This document shows, in pieces, positions 1 through 11,222 of a stretch of DNA of 64,000 nucleotides. This DNA is from Rhizopus sp. PT2906. Taxonomy: Eukaryota > Mucoromycota > Mucoromycetes > Mucorales > Rhizopodaceae. The DNA lies in NCBI GenBank assembly GCA_025529335.1, contig JAMYHX010000096.1, positions 43,474 to 107,473 of the forward strand, read 5' to 3'. Both the position numbers and the translations under genes were made by a program. How positions within the stretch are numbered: position 1 is the stretch's first letter; each line of letters starts with the position of its first letter. The notes under the pieces are model-generated. The model searched no databases and was not told the origin of the DNA. It worked only from the letters and a program-made list of their open reading frames with translations.

Positions 1-2729
1 CAACATATCTATTTGATAGCCTCGCTTATAAAATGCCTAGCTGATGTACCAGAACAGGTATGATTATCATGTAAAAAACATTAGAACAAGCTATTTATTC
101 CTATAGATATGGCACGCGCTTGAAAATCATCGATACCTTCACGCCAGTCGCCTATTCACCTTGGCAAAAGTAGTTCATGAATACCTTGAAGAAGAAAAAA
201 AGACAGAATCAGATATTGAGACCAAGTTCCCGATCATACAGAGTCAATGGGACGCTGTCAGCGCCTTTGAGCCACAAATCTTGCAAAGATCTCTTCAACA
301 TCTTCAATCATCAGAACAGACGTCAGAGGTAGTTGATATGTTTTCTGATTGATATGTATTTTTTTTCTTATCAAAAGTATAGCATTTAGCCGAGACTTTG
401 ATAGGATTAATGCTTTTGAATGAATCTTCCTACAAGGATATCCTGGAACACCTTTTGAAGATGCGAATGAATGCGATTCATGATTTACTTCAGCATAGAC
501 CCAAGAAATCAGATAACCTAAGCAACCTTATTGCGCGTCAATTGAAGAACATTGTTGTCATTTTCAAGCAAACACTTATTCAAGTTGATTCTATATTTCT
601 TTCAAAGCATGAGACAAATATGACCCTTATAGAATCTTATGTATCATATCTTAAAAAGACTTTTTTAATACCATCAGCTAGTAGTCATGGAAATGGCACG
701 CCTTCACAGCCGCCCGTCACGCGCTTACTTTCACCCAGTTCAAATGTACATCTCATTGTACGCTATTTACCAGAGGCTATACAGAACTATCGGCCTGATT
801 TTGACGCTGGTAACCCACTTGTAGCATCAGATATTCAGCAATTGACTACAGAATGGATCAATAATGTTGAACTATTACTAAAAGAATGTCTACCTGAAGT
901 ATTAATGGCATTAAGCACCGAGAAGGCTTTAACTGATACACAATTACGACTTTGGATTTCGCTGCAAGATGACGAAAATGCAAAAAATCAAGTTCAGGAC
1001 TGGGAGATAGTCTCCCATGATCTACTGCTAAACAACTACTCTATCTGGAAATCATCATTAAGAGACATCTTTATCGATCGGGCAAAGGCTATTATTGACA
1101 AGCAGTTAAGCATACTTTCTGATCAGCCAGAATTGGATGTTTGGCACACCATCGTGCCTGATAATAGTAAAGAGAACGCCGCAAACGCCATTCCTGTTTC
1201 AATAGGCATATGGCCAGGTGTTCAAAATAAGCCCTCGCAGCTATTTTCACTTCCAAGCATTTCATCGCAAAAAGAGCTGCAGGAATTCAGATTATCGCTG
1301 ACAGAAACAGTCAATGATAGAACTGATGTTCTAAGAAAACTGCAGCATCTTTTTGATACGCTGCTTTCGGATCTGCGAAAGGATGTACTAACTCAAGTTG
1401 AGCTACGTGAAAACGATGGATTTTATTGCCAAGAGTAACTAAATTTCATGCAAATTTTCGCTCTAATCACTAACGACTTGTACTCATTAGGGATAGCAAT
1501 AGCCTTAAATCATATTTTCAAAACAAATGCTATGAATCTGTAATTGCCTATTCATCTGGTCTAAAAGCACTTTTGAAACGTATAGACCAATGGTCAGATA
1601 AGAAAGCAGGTACTAAAGCCAGAGATGCACGTGTGTGTGAACAATAATACTGATAGGTCCACCCCCCTAAAAGCAAGTAATATAGCAATAGTTATTGGTA
1701 GGCTTGCTCGAAATATTGCCTTATCTTCAAAAGAATTACCAAAGGCATTGGCACTTTCTGCTGAGACATTACCTATATTTGTTTTACGGAATGATGTTAG
1801 TAAAGGCAAGTTTTTTTACAATAATAATAATATGTAGCTATGAATGCTTACCATTAAAGAAATATAGATGAAAAGTATGCTAAAGCGCAGGATGAACTAT
1901 TGGATACCTTTCACATAGCTCATGAACCTTGGTTATCATTGGTAGAATCAAAATTTACCAAGAATCTAGAAGAAATTTTACAAGGAACAAAATGGAAGGA
2001 TGAATGTGTTTCATTATGGGAAAGTAAGTCATTCACCTTTAAAAAAGCTAAAAAGCTAAAAATATCTTATCACTTGTAGATGTAGAAGAAGATACTAAGC
2101 TTCCAACTCAGGCGACAGGAGCCATAACACGACTTATGTTTTCTATCTGTGAAGATATACAGCGCATCAATAGTTCCATGCTTGATCAGACGATTATGAA
2201 AAAATTGAGACAAACACTGTACAAGAAAGCGAGCGCAATGTTTGAAGCTATTTTAAGCAGCAAAGATTTTGAGATAACAGAACAAGGCTCGTTACAAATG
2301 ATATTTGATTTCCTTTTTATAAAATCAATCTTACAGCAAGATGAAGATAAGAATTCTTTATCCAAAAGCGACAAAACACTAGATATGCTACAGGACAAGG
2401 TAAAAAGCGCATGAGCATTTTACGGCCAATTCTCATTAAGCTTTAATAACAAACTAGGTGGATCCTATCAATTGGGAAAGCTATAAGCCACATATAGAAT
2501 CTTGTGTTGATGGATTCTGCATCAAACAGTCCTTGTTATTCGGCGTATTGACCAATGCCGGAAGTGCCACATATGAAAGGTAAAACAAATGAAATTAAAC
2601 AAGCGTGTAATGACAAACTGATGACATTTTATTAGAGCTCGCAAAATTGTAACAGAAAAACAAAAAGTTCAATCGAACATTTTGATAATGCCTAAAGGAA
2701 AAGCTTTTATAAAAAGTCTACTAAACTAA
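1..2729 (+). CDS. COG1: Conserved oligomeric Golgi complex subunit 1, 3' part (5' end outside window)
   Basis: Subunit of the COG tether that captures retrograde vesicles at the Golgi. The window opens inside an exon in frame 1 and I can follow nine exons: 1-57, 107-328, 383-1434, 1491-1609, 1674-1799, 1868-2023, 2080-2399, 2458-2579 and 2636-2729, ending in TAA. All introns are GT-AG and 49-69 nt long, and the frame stays open across every junction. Recognised from Cog1-type segments: a Q-I-W..LE..YLHASRLF helix near the start, a LLNESSY...LLKMRMNAIHDLL stretch, and a C-terminal KQSLLFGVLTNAG segment. It is helical with no membrane segment, as expected of a peripheral tether. The intron ending at 1673 was chosen over an acceptor at 1656 because only it keeps the frame. 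Family assignment is quite firm; individual splice sites are inferred. Confidence 0.88.
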
Positions 2730-2800
2730 GCAAAATATATATATCATACGCATGCTTCGCGTGCAATCCTAGTTTAAATCATAATATCCATCTGTGTCTT

Positions 2801-2808
2801 TATAAAAG
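2801..2808 (+). promoter_or_regulatory. TATA box of the small secreted protein gene
   Basis: TATAAAAG lies about 60 nt upstream of the ATG at 2861. Position and sequence fit a core promoter; inference only. Confidence 0.5.
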
Positions 2809-2860
2809 CCGATGTTTTTCTACTTTTTAACGCGTTTAACAACAACAATTCTCTTTCCTA

Positions 2861-3100
2861 ATGCAGTTCCAGTATTTGCTGCCTTTGTTTGTTACACTTG
2901 TTCTAGTTCACAAAATTACTGCTAACGATATTCCATCTTATCCAACACTTCATCAATGTAAGTAGAATATATTACTACGACTTAAACATCCGATTCTCAT
3001 CCTGTAAAAAGTATGTGGCCAGAATATAGTGTGCGGAAAAGATTTATACTGCAGAAGATATAATGGGGCTACATATGGCACTTGTGAATATCCTCATTAG
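2861..3100 (+). CDS. Small secreted cysteine-rich protein (61 aa)
   Basis: Two exons, 2861-2957 and 3012-3100, joined by a 54-nt GT-AG intron. The predicted protein is 61 aa. It starts with a hydrophobic signal peptide (MQFQYLLPLFVTLVLVHKITA), then a short linker, then a C-terminal module with four cysteines: CGQ..VCGK.LYC......GTC. That spacing resembles small Cys-rich extracellular or effector-like fungal peptides, but I do not recognise a named family. A TATA box lies 60 nt upstream. The ORF was too short for simple ORF calling because the intron splits it. It sits between COG1 and the chitin deacetylase, whose 3' end converges on it. Function unknown; secretion is an inference from the signal peptide. 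Confidence 0.6.
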
Positions 3101-3319
3101 GACCCCCTCAATGTCACCGAGTGCAGCAGTGTTTTCGTTTTAGTAAAACATAAATAAATGTTGGAGCATCTGATGCTAAATACATTTCTATGTTGTGTTT
3201 TTATTAAGTGCGGAGACTTATATACAAATGAGTAATACGTAAAATACATTGTTAATGTGTCTATGTTAGATAAATGGGTTTGTGTATTCATTAAATTGAT
3301 AATAAAACTCTATTCAAGT

Positions 3320-4793
3320 TTAGAAAAGATAACTGGCAATAGCAGCAGCCATTAAGAAAGCACCAGCACCAACAGACTTGGAAGAAGCAGAATTGACGGC
3401 GACATTGTTGCTAACATTGACAGTTGAAGAAGGAGCAGCTTCGGAAGTTTGTGAAGCAGGAGTGGCAGAAGCAAGAGTGGCAGAAGCAGTAGAGCCAAGA
3501 GTAATAGTTGTAGAAGTACCATCGTCGGATGATGTTGATGTAGAGTTGGTGGTCGAGCTGTTAGAAACAGGATTAGGGTTGGCAGCAGTGGGGTAGACCC
3601 AGTTAGTTTCCCAATAAGGTTGAGAGATGTTCATGCAGTGTTGGATTGTGTTTACGTTGAAAGTTTCTTGGAGCTTAGGTAACCACTTTTCGGTCATCTT
3701 GACAGTTGCATTATTAAGTTCATGTTCAAGGACGATGTGGCCGTGAGTTTCCTTTCCGCTTTGTTGAGACTTGATCCATCCTTCAAAGTAGCCATCAACC
3801 TTTGAGGGAGACAAGTTTCCTCCACCATCACCAGGCATGTTCCAGTCGTTGGTGTCTTCATCCCAAAGGATAGTTTGCATACCCATTTGCCAGGCAATGG
3901 CACGAACACGGTCATCAACATCACCATAAGGAGGTCTCCAGCATCGGGTGGTGATACCAGTAGCTTCCTTAATGGCACGAAGAGTCCAGTAGAGTTGAGC
4001 AACTACTTGCTCATTAGTTTGAGCAGTCATTTGAGGATGAGACCAGGTGTGGACACAAAGAACGTGTCCGTCGTTAAGAGCACGTCTTGCAGCTTCAGGG
4101 TAGGTAACTACATTAGAACCAATATACTTTCAGGAAAAAAAAATTAGTCACTGCCTTTTAAAAATCTATTTTAAGCGGTGTGAAATCACTTACGAAAAGA
4201 GTGGCCTTTTGGTTCTTGTTCTTTGCCAAAAAGTTGTAAAGTTCAGGTTCTGCGTACTTGTTAAGTTCCTCATCATCATCACTGGGATTATAAGGTCCAT
4301 CATCATAGTTAAGACCCCAATCACCAGCATTAGGACACATGTAGATATCTTTGGGCAAGTAAGAAACCTTGGGAGTAACACAGTTGGAGTCTGACCACCA
4401 GCAGTAAGGATCCTTGTCGGCATCGTATCCAGCCATATCAAGATCACCATTAGACTTGGCCTTACGGACAGGAGCTTTAGGGACCTTGGACCAGTCAATG
4501 GCTTTGATAACAGCTTTGATTTCAGGATGTGTTGTACTGGGCTCTCCCCATGGTTCAGGATAAGCGGAGAGATTTAATGTAGTACGTGATAAGCTATCGG
4601 TGATGTTGGGTGCACCAGTAGGATAGCCAGAGTTGACACCACTAGGGACTGGGAAGTCAGGGAGCCAGGTAGGCGATTGAACAGCCAAGATACCATCTGT
4701 GGTACTTGTAGCTGAAGAACTAGTTGTAGTAGTAACGGCTGATGCAAATGAGCCTGTGGCGAGGATGAATGCACCGATTCCAGCGAGATGCAT
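3320..4793 (-). CDS. Chitin deacetylase (CE4 / NodB family), probably GPI-anchored
   Basis: Removes acetyl groups from chitin to make chitosan, a major wall polymer in Mucorales. Two exons, 4793-4194 and 4126-3320, with a 67-nt intron; about 468 aa. The ATG at 4793 is preferred over an upstream in-frame ATG (4865) because it begins directly with a signal peptide (MHLAGIGAFILATGSFASA). NodB motifs in order: NYDDGP (usual form TFDDGP; the two Asp are present), HTWSHP (metal His), RPPYGD, WDEDTNDW, and IVLEHE. The C-terminus is Ser/Thr-rich and ends in a hydrophobic tail (GAGAFLMAAAIASYLF), typical of a GPI signal. A TATA box lies about 60 nt upstream. The Phe/Tyr change in motif 1 is minor. The family call is firm. 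Confidence 0.93.
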
Positions 4794-4850
4794 AATTGAT
4801 AAAGGGTAAAGAAATAAGAAAAAAAGGGGTTCAATAAAAAAAAATAGAGC

Positions 4851-4860
4851 CCTTTTATAT
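4851..4860 (-). promoter_or_regulatory. TATA box of chitin deacetylase
   Basis: On the minus strand this reads ATATAAAAGG, about 60 nt before the start codon at 4793. It matches the spacing seen at the neighbouring small secreted gene. Confidence 0.5.
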
Positions 4861-4869
4861 GCCACGATT

Positions 4870-6200
4870 CTTTCTTAAAACAGATGCATGGTGAAAGCCC
4901 GCGTTCGAACACCTTTTTTTGATGTCCCGATTAATAATGCTTGGGAGTATTGTTGCTTACACGACAGTACGCCGACTGAAAGTGGACAGAAGGCGCAGGT
5001 ATTTATCCGAAAGCAAAGATAGTAATGACATCACTTTAGTTATGAAAACAGAACATTAGCAACTAAAGATAGTAAACATTAGTACTAGGATGGCGCCAGA
5101 AATGTTATCATTTATATTTATAGCCATCAATCGCATCTTGTTTAGAATTCTGCATTCAATCGCCACAATTGTAAGTATCATTTTAGTGTCATAACGTCGT
5201 AATCACAAAATGTTATATGATTATATTTTTAGAAATACCCAAAGCAAAAAACGGTACTCTAGTACTTGCTTTGCAGTTTGTTCCTTATCAGTCATAGCTT
5301 AAAACTTTATTCTGTATCATCGTGCTATCTTTCCATACATCTTTTTTTTATTATGAACTTAAATGGAAATATAGAAACGTTTGTATTCTTGGCAGTCAAA
5401 ATTGCCTTGATTTAGAAATAACCCTCGGGTTCCTTTTGCCAATGGTATTTAATACTGCTTTTTTCCAGTGGTACTTGGATGTCACAAAGCTTGGGGAATC
5501 ATATTCAGCCTTTGTTACAAGTCAGCCGCGGTTTTACTTGACGAGACAATAACTGGTTCAGAAAGTTAGTTTAGTACCGGGTAAAGGACAAATGATCAAC
5601 ATACCTTAAAAATAGAATAGACATGCTTTGAAAATAAGGTGATTACCATATGATGCTGAATTGCTATGATAACATGGAACAGTGTATCTTTCTTTGCAGA
5701 AAATTTTTAAGGCTCAGGTGTTTGTGGATGTGAAAGAAACAATAAATGTACAAAATAGGTTATTTGCAATTAAAGAAAGTTTTACCCGTAAGCTGAGGTT
5801 TTCTATATTTATATGGTTGTACCATCTGTATTGAAGGCAAGGCCACGCGTAATTCTATGTTCAGACATTTGTGTAACAAGGGACCTTGAATAGATTTCTG
5901 TCAAATGTATATTATTACTATACTAACTCTTTTCTTTCCTATTTACTTTACAAGTCGAGCTTTTATTGTAAATAAAATAGCAAAGATAATTATATGCCTA
6001 ATATTGCCACCATTGAGCCATTCCGTGTTCTCAATTCTCAATGTTTGTATTTGCCTGTAAACCGACCATTTTTGTGATTATATATTTGCACGTGTTTGCA
6101 CAAGAGAGCTTTTGATTTGAAATGCTGTATGAAGGCACAAGATTTAGCTACCGCTTTTGCGCACCATATGACAGGGTGAGTCCAATTTCACGGCCAATTT
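4870..6200. other. Intergenic stretch, no gene recognised
   Basis: AT-rich sequence. The 76-codon plus-strand ORF at 5322-5552 has no recognisable motif and no gene-like context. Nothing else supported. Confidence 0.5.
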
Positions 6201-6204
6201 GTAA

Positions 6205-7150
6205 TAGAAATGAGCTACATCATTACTCCAGCCATTGCCCCTATAAAAGGAGAGAAAAGCGTAAATGATATTCTGGAAAGTGGAGTGATCAAAGCAATAT
6301 CTGCAACAGTAAGATCACATTATACAGAGTTTCCAAGAATTAATGCCACTATTGCCAAAAGTAAAAATAGGATACAACTGGGTTACAAGTGGAATCCATC
6401 CAAATGCGTGATCCTGAACTGCCATACGAACCTAATCACGTATACGCTTTATGGTCAGCCATTACCATGAAAAAACTACATTTGCATACTTTGATGTTCC
6501 TTTCAAACCGGGTGGATATCTTGATCCAATGGCCCTCATCGAACGAAACAGCCCCAAGGTTCCTGCAATGATGAACACATTATCATCCATTGGTGTGAGT
6601 CCTTTTGGTTTTTCCAAGATTCTCTGCTCCAAATTTTACGCTCACATCATTCGGCCCTAACTTGAATACGGCCCAGCTCTCAATCGCTTTACAGCCTCTC
6701 AGCTAAACGCTATGGAAGAAGCTCAGGGTACCTGCAATAAGAAAATTTACGGTGCTTGAGGCAAAGCTTCCATTAAGGTTATGCTTCATATATCCAAGCT
6801 AACTTGAATCAGTATACTATAAGTACATTTACCAGAAGACGTAATATACACGCCTATCTATGCCTGAAATTATACGCGACCCAGTTTCATTCCTTTTGAA
6901 TATGCTTACTCTACATCCTTTGGCTCCCTCAAAATTAGCATTTCTTTTGGTCCCAGCCGATTATGTACTCAATATTGCATTAATTAGTTCAGTTACAACA
7001 TGACAAACTGGTTCCCGCCAAGCATCCTCATGGTCAACAGTTTCTTACATAGCTGAATCAATTCCTTTAACCCTCTCTCAATGACTCCACTCATTCCTTT
7101 CCTCCTATTCTTGATCTCAGAGGAATGGTTTTTATTAATATTATCTTCCC
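6205..7150 (+). mobile_element. Decayed non-LTR retrotransposon (LINE), reverse transcriptase fragment
   Basis: Three overlapping short ORFs in different frames (6210-6470, 6389-6571, 6451-6660) read as one broken protein. The order is a KYKWNPSKCVIL-type segment, then YTLYGQPLP, then TTFAYFDVPFKPGGYLDPMALI, then IGVSPFGFSKILCSKFYAHIIRP and, past a stop, LEYG.ALNRFTASQLNAMEEAQ. This succession is typical of the C-terminal half of fungal LINE reverse transcriptases, including the NPSKC motif. Frameshifts near 6400 and 6460 and a stop at about 6659 show it is dead. Weaker coding-like sequence continues to roughly 7150. The 5' end and any poly(A) tail were not found, so boundaries are approximate. 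Confidence 0.65.
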
Positions 7151-7890
7151 AACGAATTTGATCTGGACCGGGCGGATAAAACAGATCTATTGTTGTATTT
7201 CTACATTTATATTAAAGAAGCTTACGCCCTTTCACATAACATAATCAATGTATATTTCATACACAAGCCAAAGTCATCTTAAATATTAGCATAATACTTC
7301 ATATTGGGCCCACAACTCTGATTCATGGAATCTATATAGTAATTGACAACAGTCATATTAACGTAATTGATAGATGTTGGCAACTTTATTTTTAAAAAAC
7401 AACTTTTTTTTTGCCATGAATATCTTCAGTACTCTGTTAAGTAAAGAATTACAAAGAGACTTATTCCATCTGGTTGTATTCCTATGTTTCTAGATAAAAC
7501 CATTTATTCTTGAACAATATCATATCCATGAAACGCACAATCACTATGGGAAATTTTGTCACGAAAAATGAATGTCCCTGAGTTGTCCACTGATTGTCCT
7601 AAATAAAATCATGACTGTTTATTTTTTGAAGTGAAGAGTTAAATTTCAGCCAATAGTGTCAGCTCTTAAAAACGAAATGTCCTAAGAAAAAGCTCTGAGC
7701 TTGAGACATTATTGAATTTTTTCAAAAATGTCCCAGTAATGGCAGTAGAGTATCCCAAGTAAACCTTTCTTCAAACTTCCCTGCCAAAATTTCCCATTGT
7801 GAACGCAAAATTCAAACGAAAAGCCTAGACTATATACACACGTATAAGTCATTATGAAGCAGGCACTTATTGTCAGTATTCATCATACAT
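7150..7890. other. Gene-free stretch with one dispersed repeat
   Basis: No gene seen. It contains the dispersed repeat listed at 7275-7345; the rest is AT-rich and unassigned. Confidence 0.4.
7275..7345 (-). repeat. Dispersed repeat, copy 1 (partner at 63590-63655)
   Basis: About 60 bp here match the segment near the window's right end. Shared landmarks are CTTAAATA-TA-CATAATAC-TCATATT followed by CTGATTCATGG-ATCTAT. On the minus strand both can be read as the last codons of a protein ending in a ...MNQ.C..NM.YY..I-stop segment, so this may be the 3' end of an old mobile or repeated gene. Confidence 0.5.
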
Positions 7891-7894
7891 TAGA

Positions 7895-8478
7895 GCCCCG
7901 AAAGTTACGTGATTGTGGTAGTTCTGGTGGTTTGGAAACAAAGGTGTGACTGGCGTTTGGCTGTTTCCAGCACTCTCACTCTAGCCTTGTCTACTTCAAG
8001 CTTTGAAGCGTCTGACCTTTTTATCTCTTCATTAGCAATATCTAGTTCAGTGTCTTTAAGCTAATTTCGATCATTTATAATGGTATTTGCTGTTGACATT
8101 TCAACTTTTTCCTTGGCAATCATACAAGGTTCAATAAGTGACAGATATACTGTTTTGTGGTCTTTGAACTGAGCATCGACATTTCTGCGTATGTTTTGTC
8201 AACAAAGCTGGGACCACTTGAACGCCACAAACTGGAATCAACGTAAACGATATCAGCAGTGTCTTCGTTTACGGTTACATTTTTTCCAGAAGAAGTGTTG
8301 TGATTTTTGCTACTGGTTCATTGAGTGCGTTCCAGTCAACGATTTCATAGTAAACCACGATGTCTATAAGCTTACTTCTACTCGTATCACTTGAGCACAT
8401 TACTGCCATAACTGTCGTACTTACCTTATAAGCGCACCATCTTGTTGTAAAAGATTGTTTAAAGAAAGAACAATCCAT
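7895..8478 (-). pseudogene. Degenerate coding sequence, coiled-coil-like, unknown family
   Basis: On the minus strand an ORF (8478-8275) is followed, in shifted frames, by segments that still look coding. One is a VNEDTADIVYVDSSLW stretch. Another is a charged helix-like run (LSLIEPCMIAKEKVEMS, then NEEIKRSDASKLEVDKARVRVLE). Stops and frame changes interrupt it. I do not recognise the family; gene-poor, repeat-containing surroundings suggest an old repeated or mobile gene. Confidence 0.35.
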
Positions 8479-8479
8479 G

Positions 8480-9325
8480 TATTGTCCTATCCTTTTTGTG
8501 TTTTTTTTTTGACCCTCTGGTGAAAATGCGCGCTATAGATTAAACATGATATTATTATGTCGTGATAGGCTATGCTAATGGACACATGACGATGGTAAGT
8601 CATTATTTCATGTATCAACATTCTGCCGTATCTATTTGGTATATAAATAGCCTCTCTTCCTTATGATTAAGGAGGGCTCTTTTTCTTTTGGTCAATCATC
8701 TCCTTAATAAAAATAAACAAACTACTTGAAAACCAATAAAGGTGCCCAAGTGGGTGCATGGACCTACTAAACATATACCACTTACAAACATGGAGAGTGG
8801 GCCCAATAAATAGATGGAATACAATCAAAGTATCGAAATGGACCTTGTATCTAAAGATAAATAAAAGGAGTAAGCCAAGTTCCTGATATAGCATTTTATT
8901 ACAGAAGCAACTAAGCAACCCTCTTTCTCCTTTTCCCTTTTCTTTGTAAGATTCATGAAAAGGGAGATGGGACTATTCCCTTTTCGTTGTTTGTGTATTT
9001 TTGTCGATCTGAATAATTTTTGGACACTTCTAAAAATAGTAACTGTTCACTTGAAAATGAGCATCTCATGTTACTCGATAAAAAGAGAGAAAGAGAGAGA
9101 CATGTATGTTTGGTTCATTAAAGCGATTTATTTGTTTGAATAAGTTAGATAAACTGTGACAATATACAAATAAAAAAATCTCATGGTTTTTTATTAACAA
9201 CTATTTCAAACAAGGGATCTCTATTTTTTTTTTTTAAAACAAATGTCGGTACATTGAAGTGTTTTATTGAGGAAACATTACACAATAAAAATAACAATAA
9301 AATAATAATACAAAAAGGTATACAG
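8480..9325. other. Intergenic stretch, no gene recognised
   Basis: AT-rich. Short ORFs at 8667-8918 (minus) and 8955-9143 (plus) have no recognisable features. A TATA-like stretch and T-runs precede the 3' end of the next gene. Confidence 0.4.
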
Positions 9326-9754
9326 TTAAACAATTGAGAGAGGAACTAAGAATTCATTTTCTGTGTCGTCTGTCTTGTAGTTGGTGGTTAATTGAGAAAA
9401 GAACAAAGGGTCAGAACAGATACTTGTATCGATCGACAGTAAAGGTTTTTTCTTGTTCTTTTTTAAGCACAATGGTGGCGACGGTATTGGGCTTGTCTCT
9501 GCACTTGACACTTCATCATCATCTGATGTAAGGGCAGGGCACTGAGAGATAGTAAGCGATAATTGAGGCAACCTTGATGGATTTAGTTTATATAGTATTG
9601 GTGAAGAGAAGATACCAGATCTATCATATTCTTCTGAAGAATAAGTTTCTAATAATGTAATTTCTGAATTGAATGTCACGCAAAGTTTCTTTTGTTTTTT
9701 GTCGCTGTTCGTCATATCTGTACTGTGATTATCAAGTTTGCGTTTGAATGCCAT
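9326..9754 (-). CDS. Small protein with F..E....ETYS..EYDR motif, function unknown
   Basis: Single-exon 142-aa ORF. The N-terminus is basic and nuclear-signal-like (FKRKL, then KKQKK). It is followed by VTFNSEITLLETYSSEEYDR, then a Ser/Pro-rich, acidic middle and a polar C-terminus. The motif closely resembles the IQFCSTIQVHETFSASDYDR segment of the larger protein encoded at 48144-49481. In that relative the segment includes a PP1-docking-like R-I-x-F; here a basic residue is not directly adjacent to V-T-F, so docking is less certain. No membrane segment or enzyme motif. The codon-like organisation and motif argue that it is a real gene; the role is unknown. Confidence 0.6.
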   Translation of the reverse strand: MAFKRKLDNHSTDMTNSDKKQKKLCVTFNSEITLLETYSSEEYDRSGIFSSPILYKLNPSRLPQLSLTISQCPALTSDDDEVSSAETSPIPSPPLCLKKNKKKPLLSIDTSICSDPLFFSQLTTNYKTDDTENEFLVPLSIV

Positions 9755-10240
9755 GAAAATGTATGTGTATAAAGGAGAGGAGAAAAGGTGTAGAAATAAA
9801 GGAATGTATAGAAATAATGATAGTTAAAAAAAAAGAGAGAGAGAGAAAAAGAAAAACAAAAGTTTATTTTATTACTTTCTTTTTTACTAAAAGCATGCTG
9901 AAGAAAAGAAAAAAAGAAAAAGAAAAGGAGGGAGTATCTTTTATATATTTTATTTTTAAAAATAAAGTTTTGTCCTAATACCTATTTTTATACAAAAGGG
10001 CAACACAAAGAAATAATGAACTTTAAAAACGGGCGCAAGCATTGACAATAGATTCAAATTTTTTTTTTTTTCATCAGCCCGCTTGAATCAAACCGTAGAT
10101 GATGTGTGTAAAATAAATATAAAGCCCTTGATATTTTTCAAACTCTTGTTCACATATCTTGTTAAAGTCATTTCTTTTTCGTTATTATTTTTTTTTTTTA
10201 CTTTTTTTTGCATTTATACTCCATCATCATATAACCATTT

Positions 10241-11003
10241 ATGTCATTAGACAGTCACTATTCACCTCACTACAGTGATGAAGATAGTATAACAACTCAT
10301 CTATCTACACCTACCAGTCCAATGGAAGCACCATTGTTTGGTCAGTTTACATTAAAGACATCAACAGAGAAAGTATACATTTGTTCAGAGTGCAATCATA
10401 CATTTCACCGAGCTCACAACTTGAAGTCTCATCAAATAACACATTCAAATTCAAAGCCATTTCAGGTATATCTATATATCAAAATAGTATACCCTCAAAA
10501 TGCATAATTGACGTTATCTCTTTATTATCTGTAGTGTACAGATTGTGACAAACAATTTTTAAGGTTACATGATTTAAAACGGCATCAGAAATTGCATACG
10601 GGAGAGAAGCCGTACCAGTGTGCGACCTGTCTTCGATCATTTAGTAGACTTGACGCATTAAACAGACACAGAAAAACAGAAACTGCCTGTCTTAAATCAA
10701 ATCAGTTAAAGCCAATTGTCTTTCCATCATCATTACCTAACCCAGGTACATTCTTACTTGAACCCACAACTCAGCCCACTTCATCAGCCTCATTGCCCAC
10801 AAATACGATCAAACTACCTTCTTTAGTAATCCACGAAAATATAGATGAAATTGAAAGACTAAAGCAAAGAATTCATGATTTAGAGATAGAGGTATGTATA
10901 CAAAGGTGTATTCATGCTTGATCATTTTTTAACAACATCCTTCTAGAACCGCGTATTACGATCATTAATAAGAAATGAAGAGACAGTAGGACAGAGCATA
11001 TAA
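10241..11003 (+). CDS. C2H2 zinc-finger transcription factor with C-terminal leucine-zipper-like helix
   Basis: Likely nuclear DNA-binding regulator. Three exons: 10241-10465, 10535-10891 and 10947-11003 (TAA); about 212 aa. A Ser/Thr-rich N-terminus is followed by three tandem fingers. Finger 1 is YICSECNHTFHRAHNLKSHQITH. Finger 2 is split by intron 1 and starts CTDCDKQF. Finger 3 starts YQCATCLRSFSRL and ends H..TETAC, so it has Cys in place of the last His (C2HC). The TGEKPY linker between fingers 2 and 3 is classic. A Pro/Thr-rich linker leads to a heptad-like helix (EIERLKQRIHDLEIENRVL) completed by the third exon, possibly for dimerisation. Its 3' end converges on the RING-LON gene 220 bp away. 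Target genes cannot be told from sequence. Confidence 0.85.
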
Positions 11004-11201
11004 GAAATTGACACCTCTCCTTATGCCTTTAAGTACTTTATGGACCTATGATAATGATAACAATAACGTCTATGCATCCTTCCTTTCCTTCAATGTAAAT
11101 AAAAAGAAAGTATATTTATTATAATTTACACTATGTACGAAATAAAGTCTATACATGCCTATAAGAAATATAAAGAGCATATAAAGTACTTTATGATGAA
11201 A

Positions 11202-11221
11202 TATATATATATATATATATA
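11202..11221. repeat. (AT)n microsatellite
   Basis: About ten AT dinucleotides between the convergent 3' ends of the zinc-finger and RING-LON genes. Confidence 0.8.
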
Positions 11222-11222
11222 A

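Noticed and set aside
4893..4918. GTTCGAAC followed by a T-run, tRNA T-loop-like
   Set aside because: No pairing T-stem on either strand and no cloverleaf; it lies in the chitin deacetylase promoter. No convincing tRNA was found in the window.
5322..5552. 76-codon plus-strand ORF
   Set aside because: No motif, signal peptide or conserved feature.
8667..8918. Hydrophobic 83-codon minus-strand ORF
   Set aside because: Phe/Leu-rich content is expected from AT-rich noncoding DNA; no start context or homolog.
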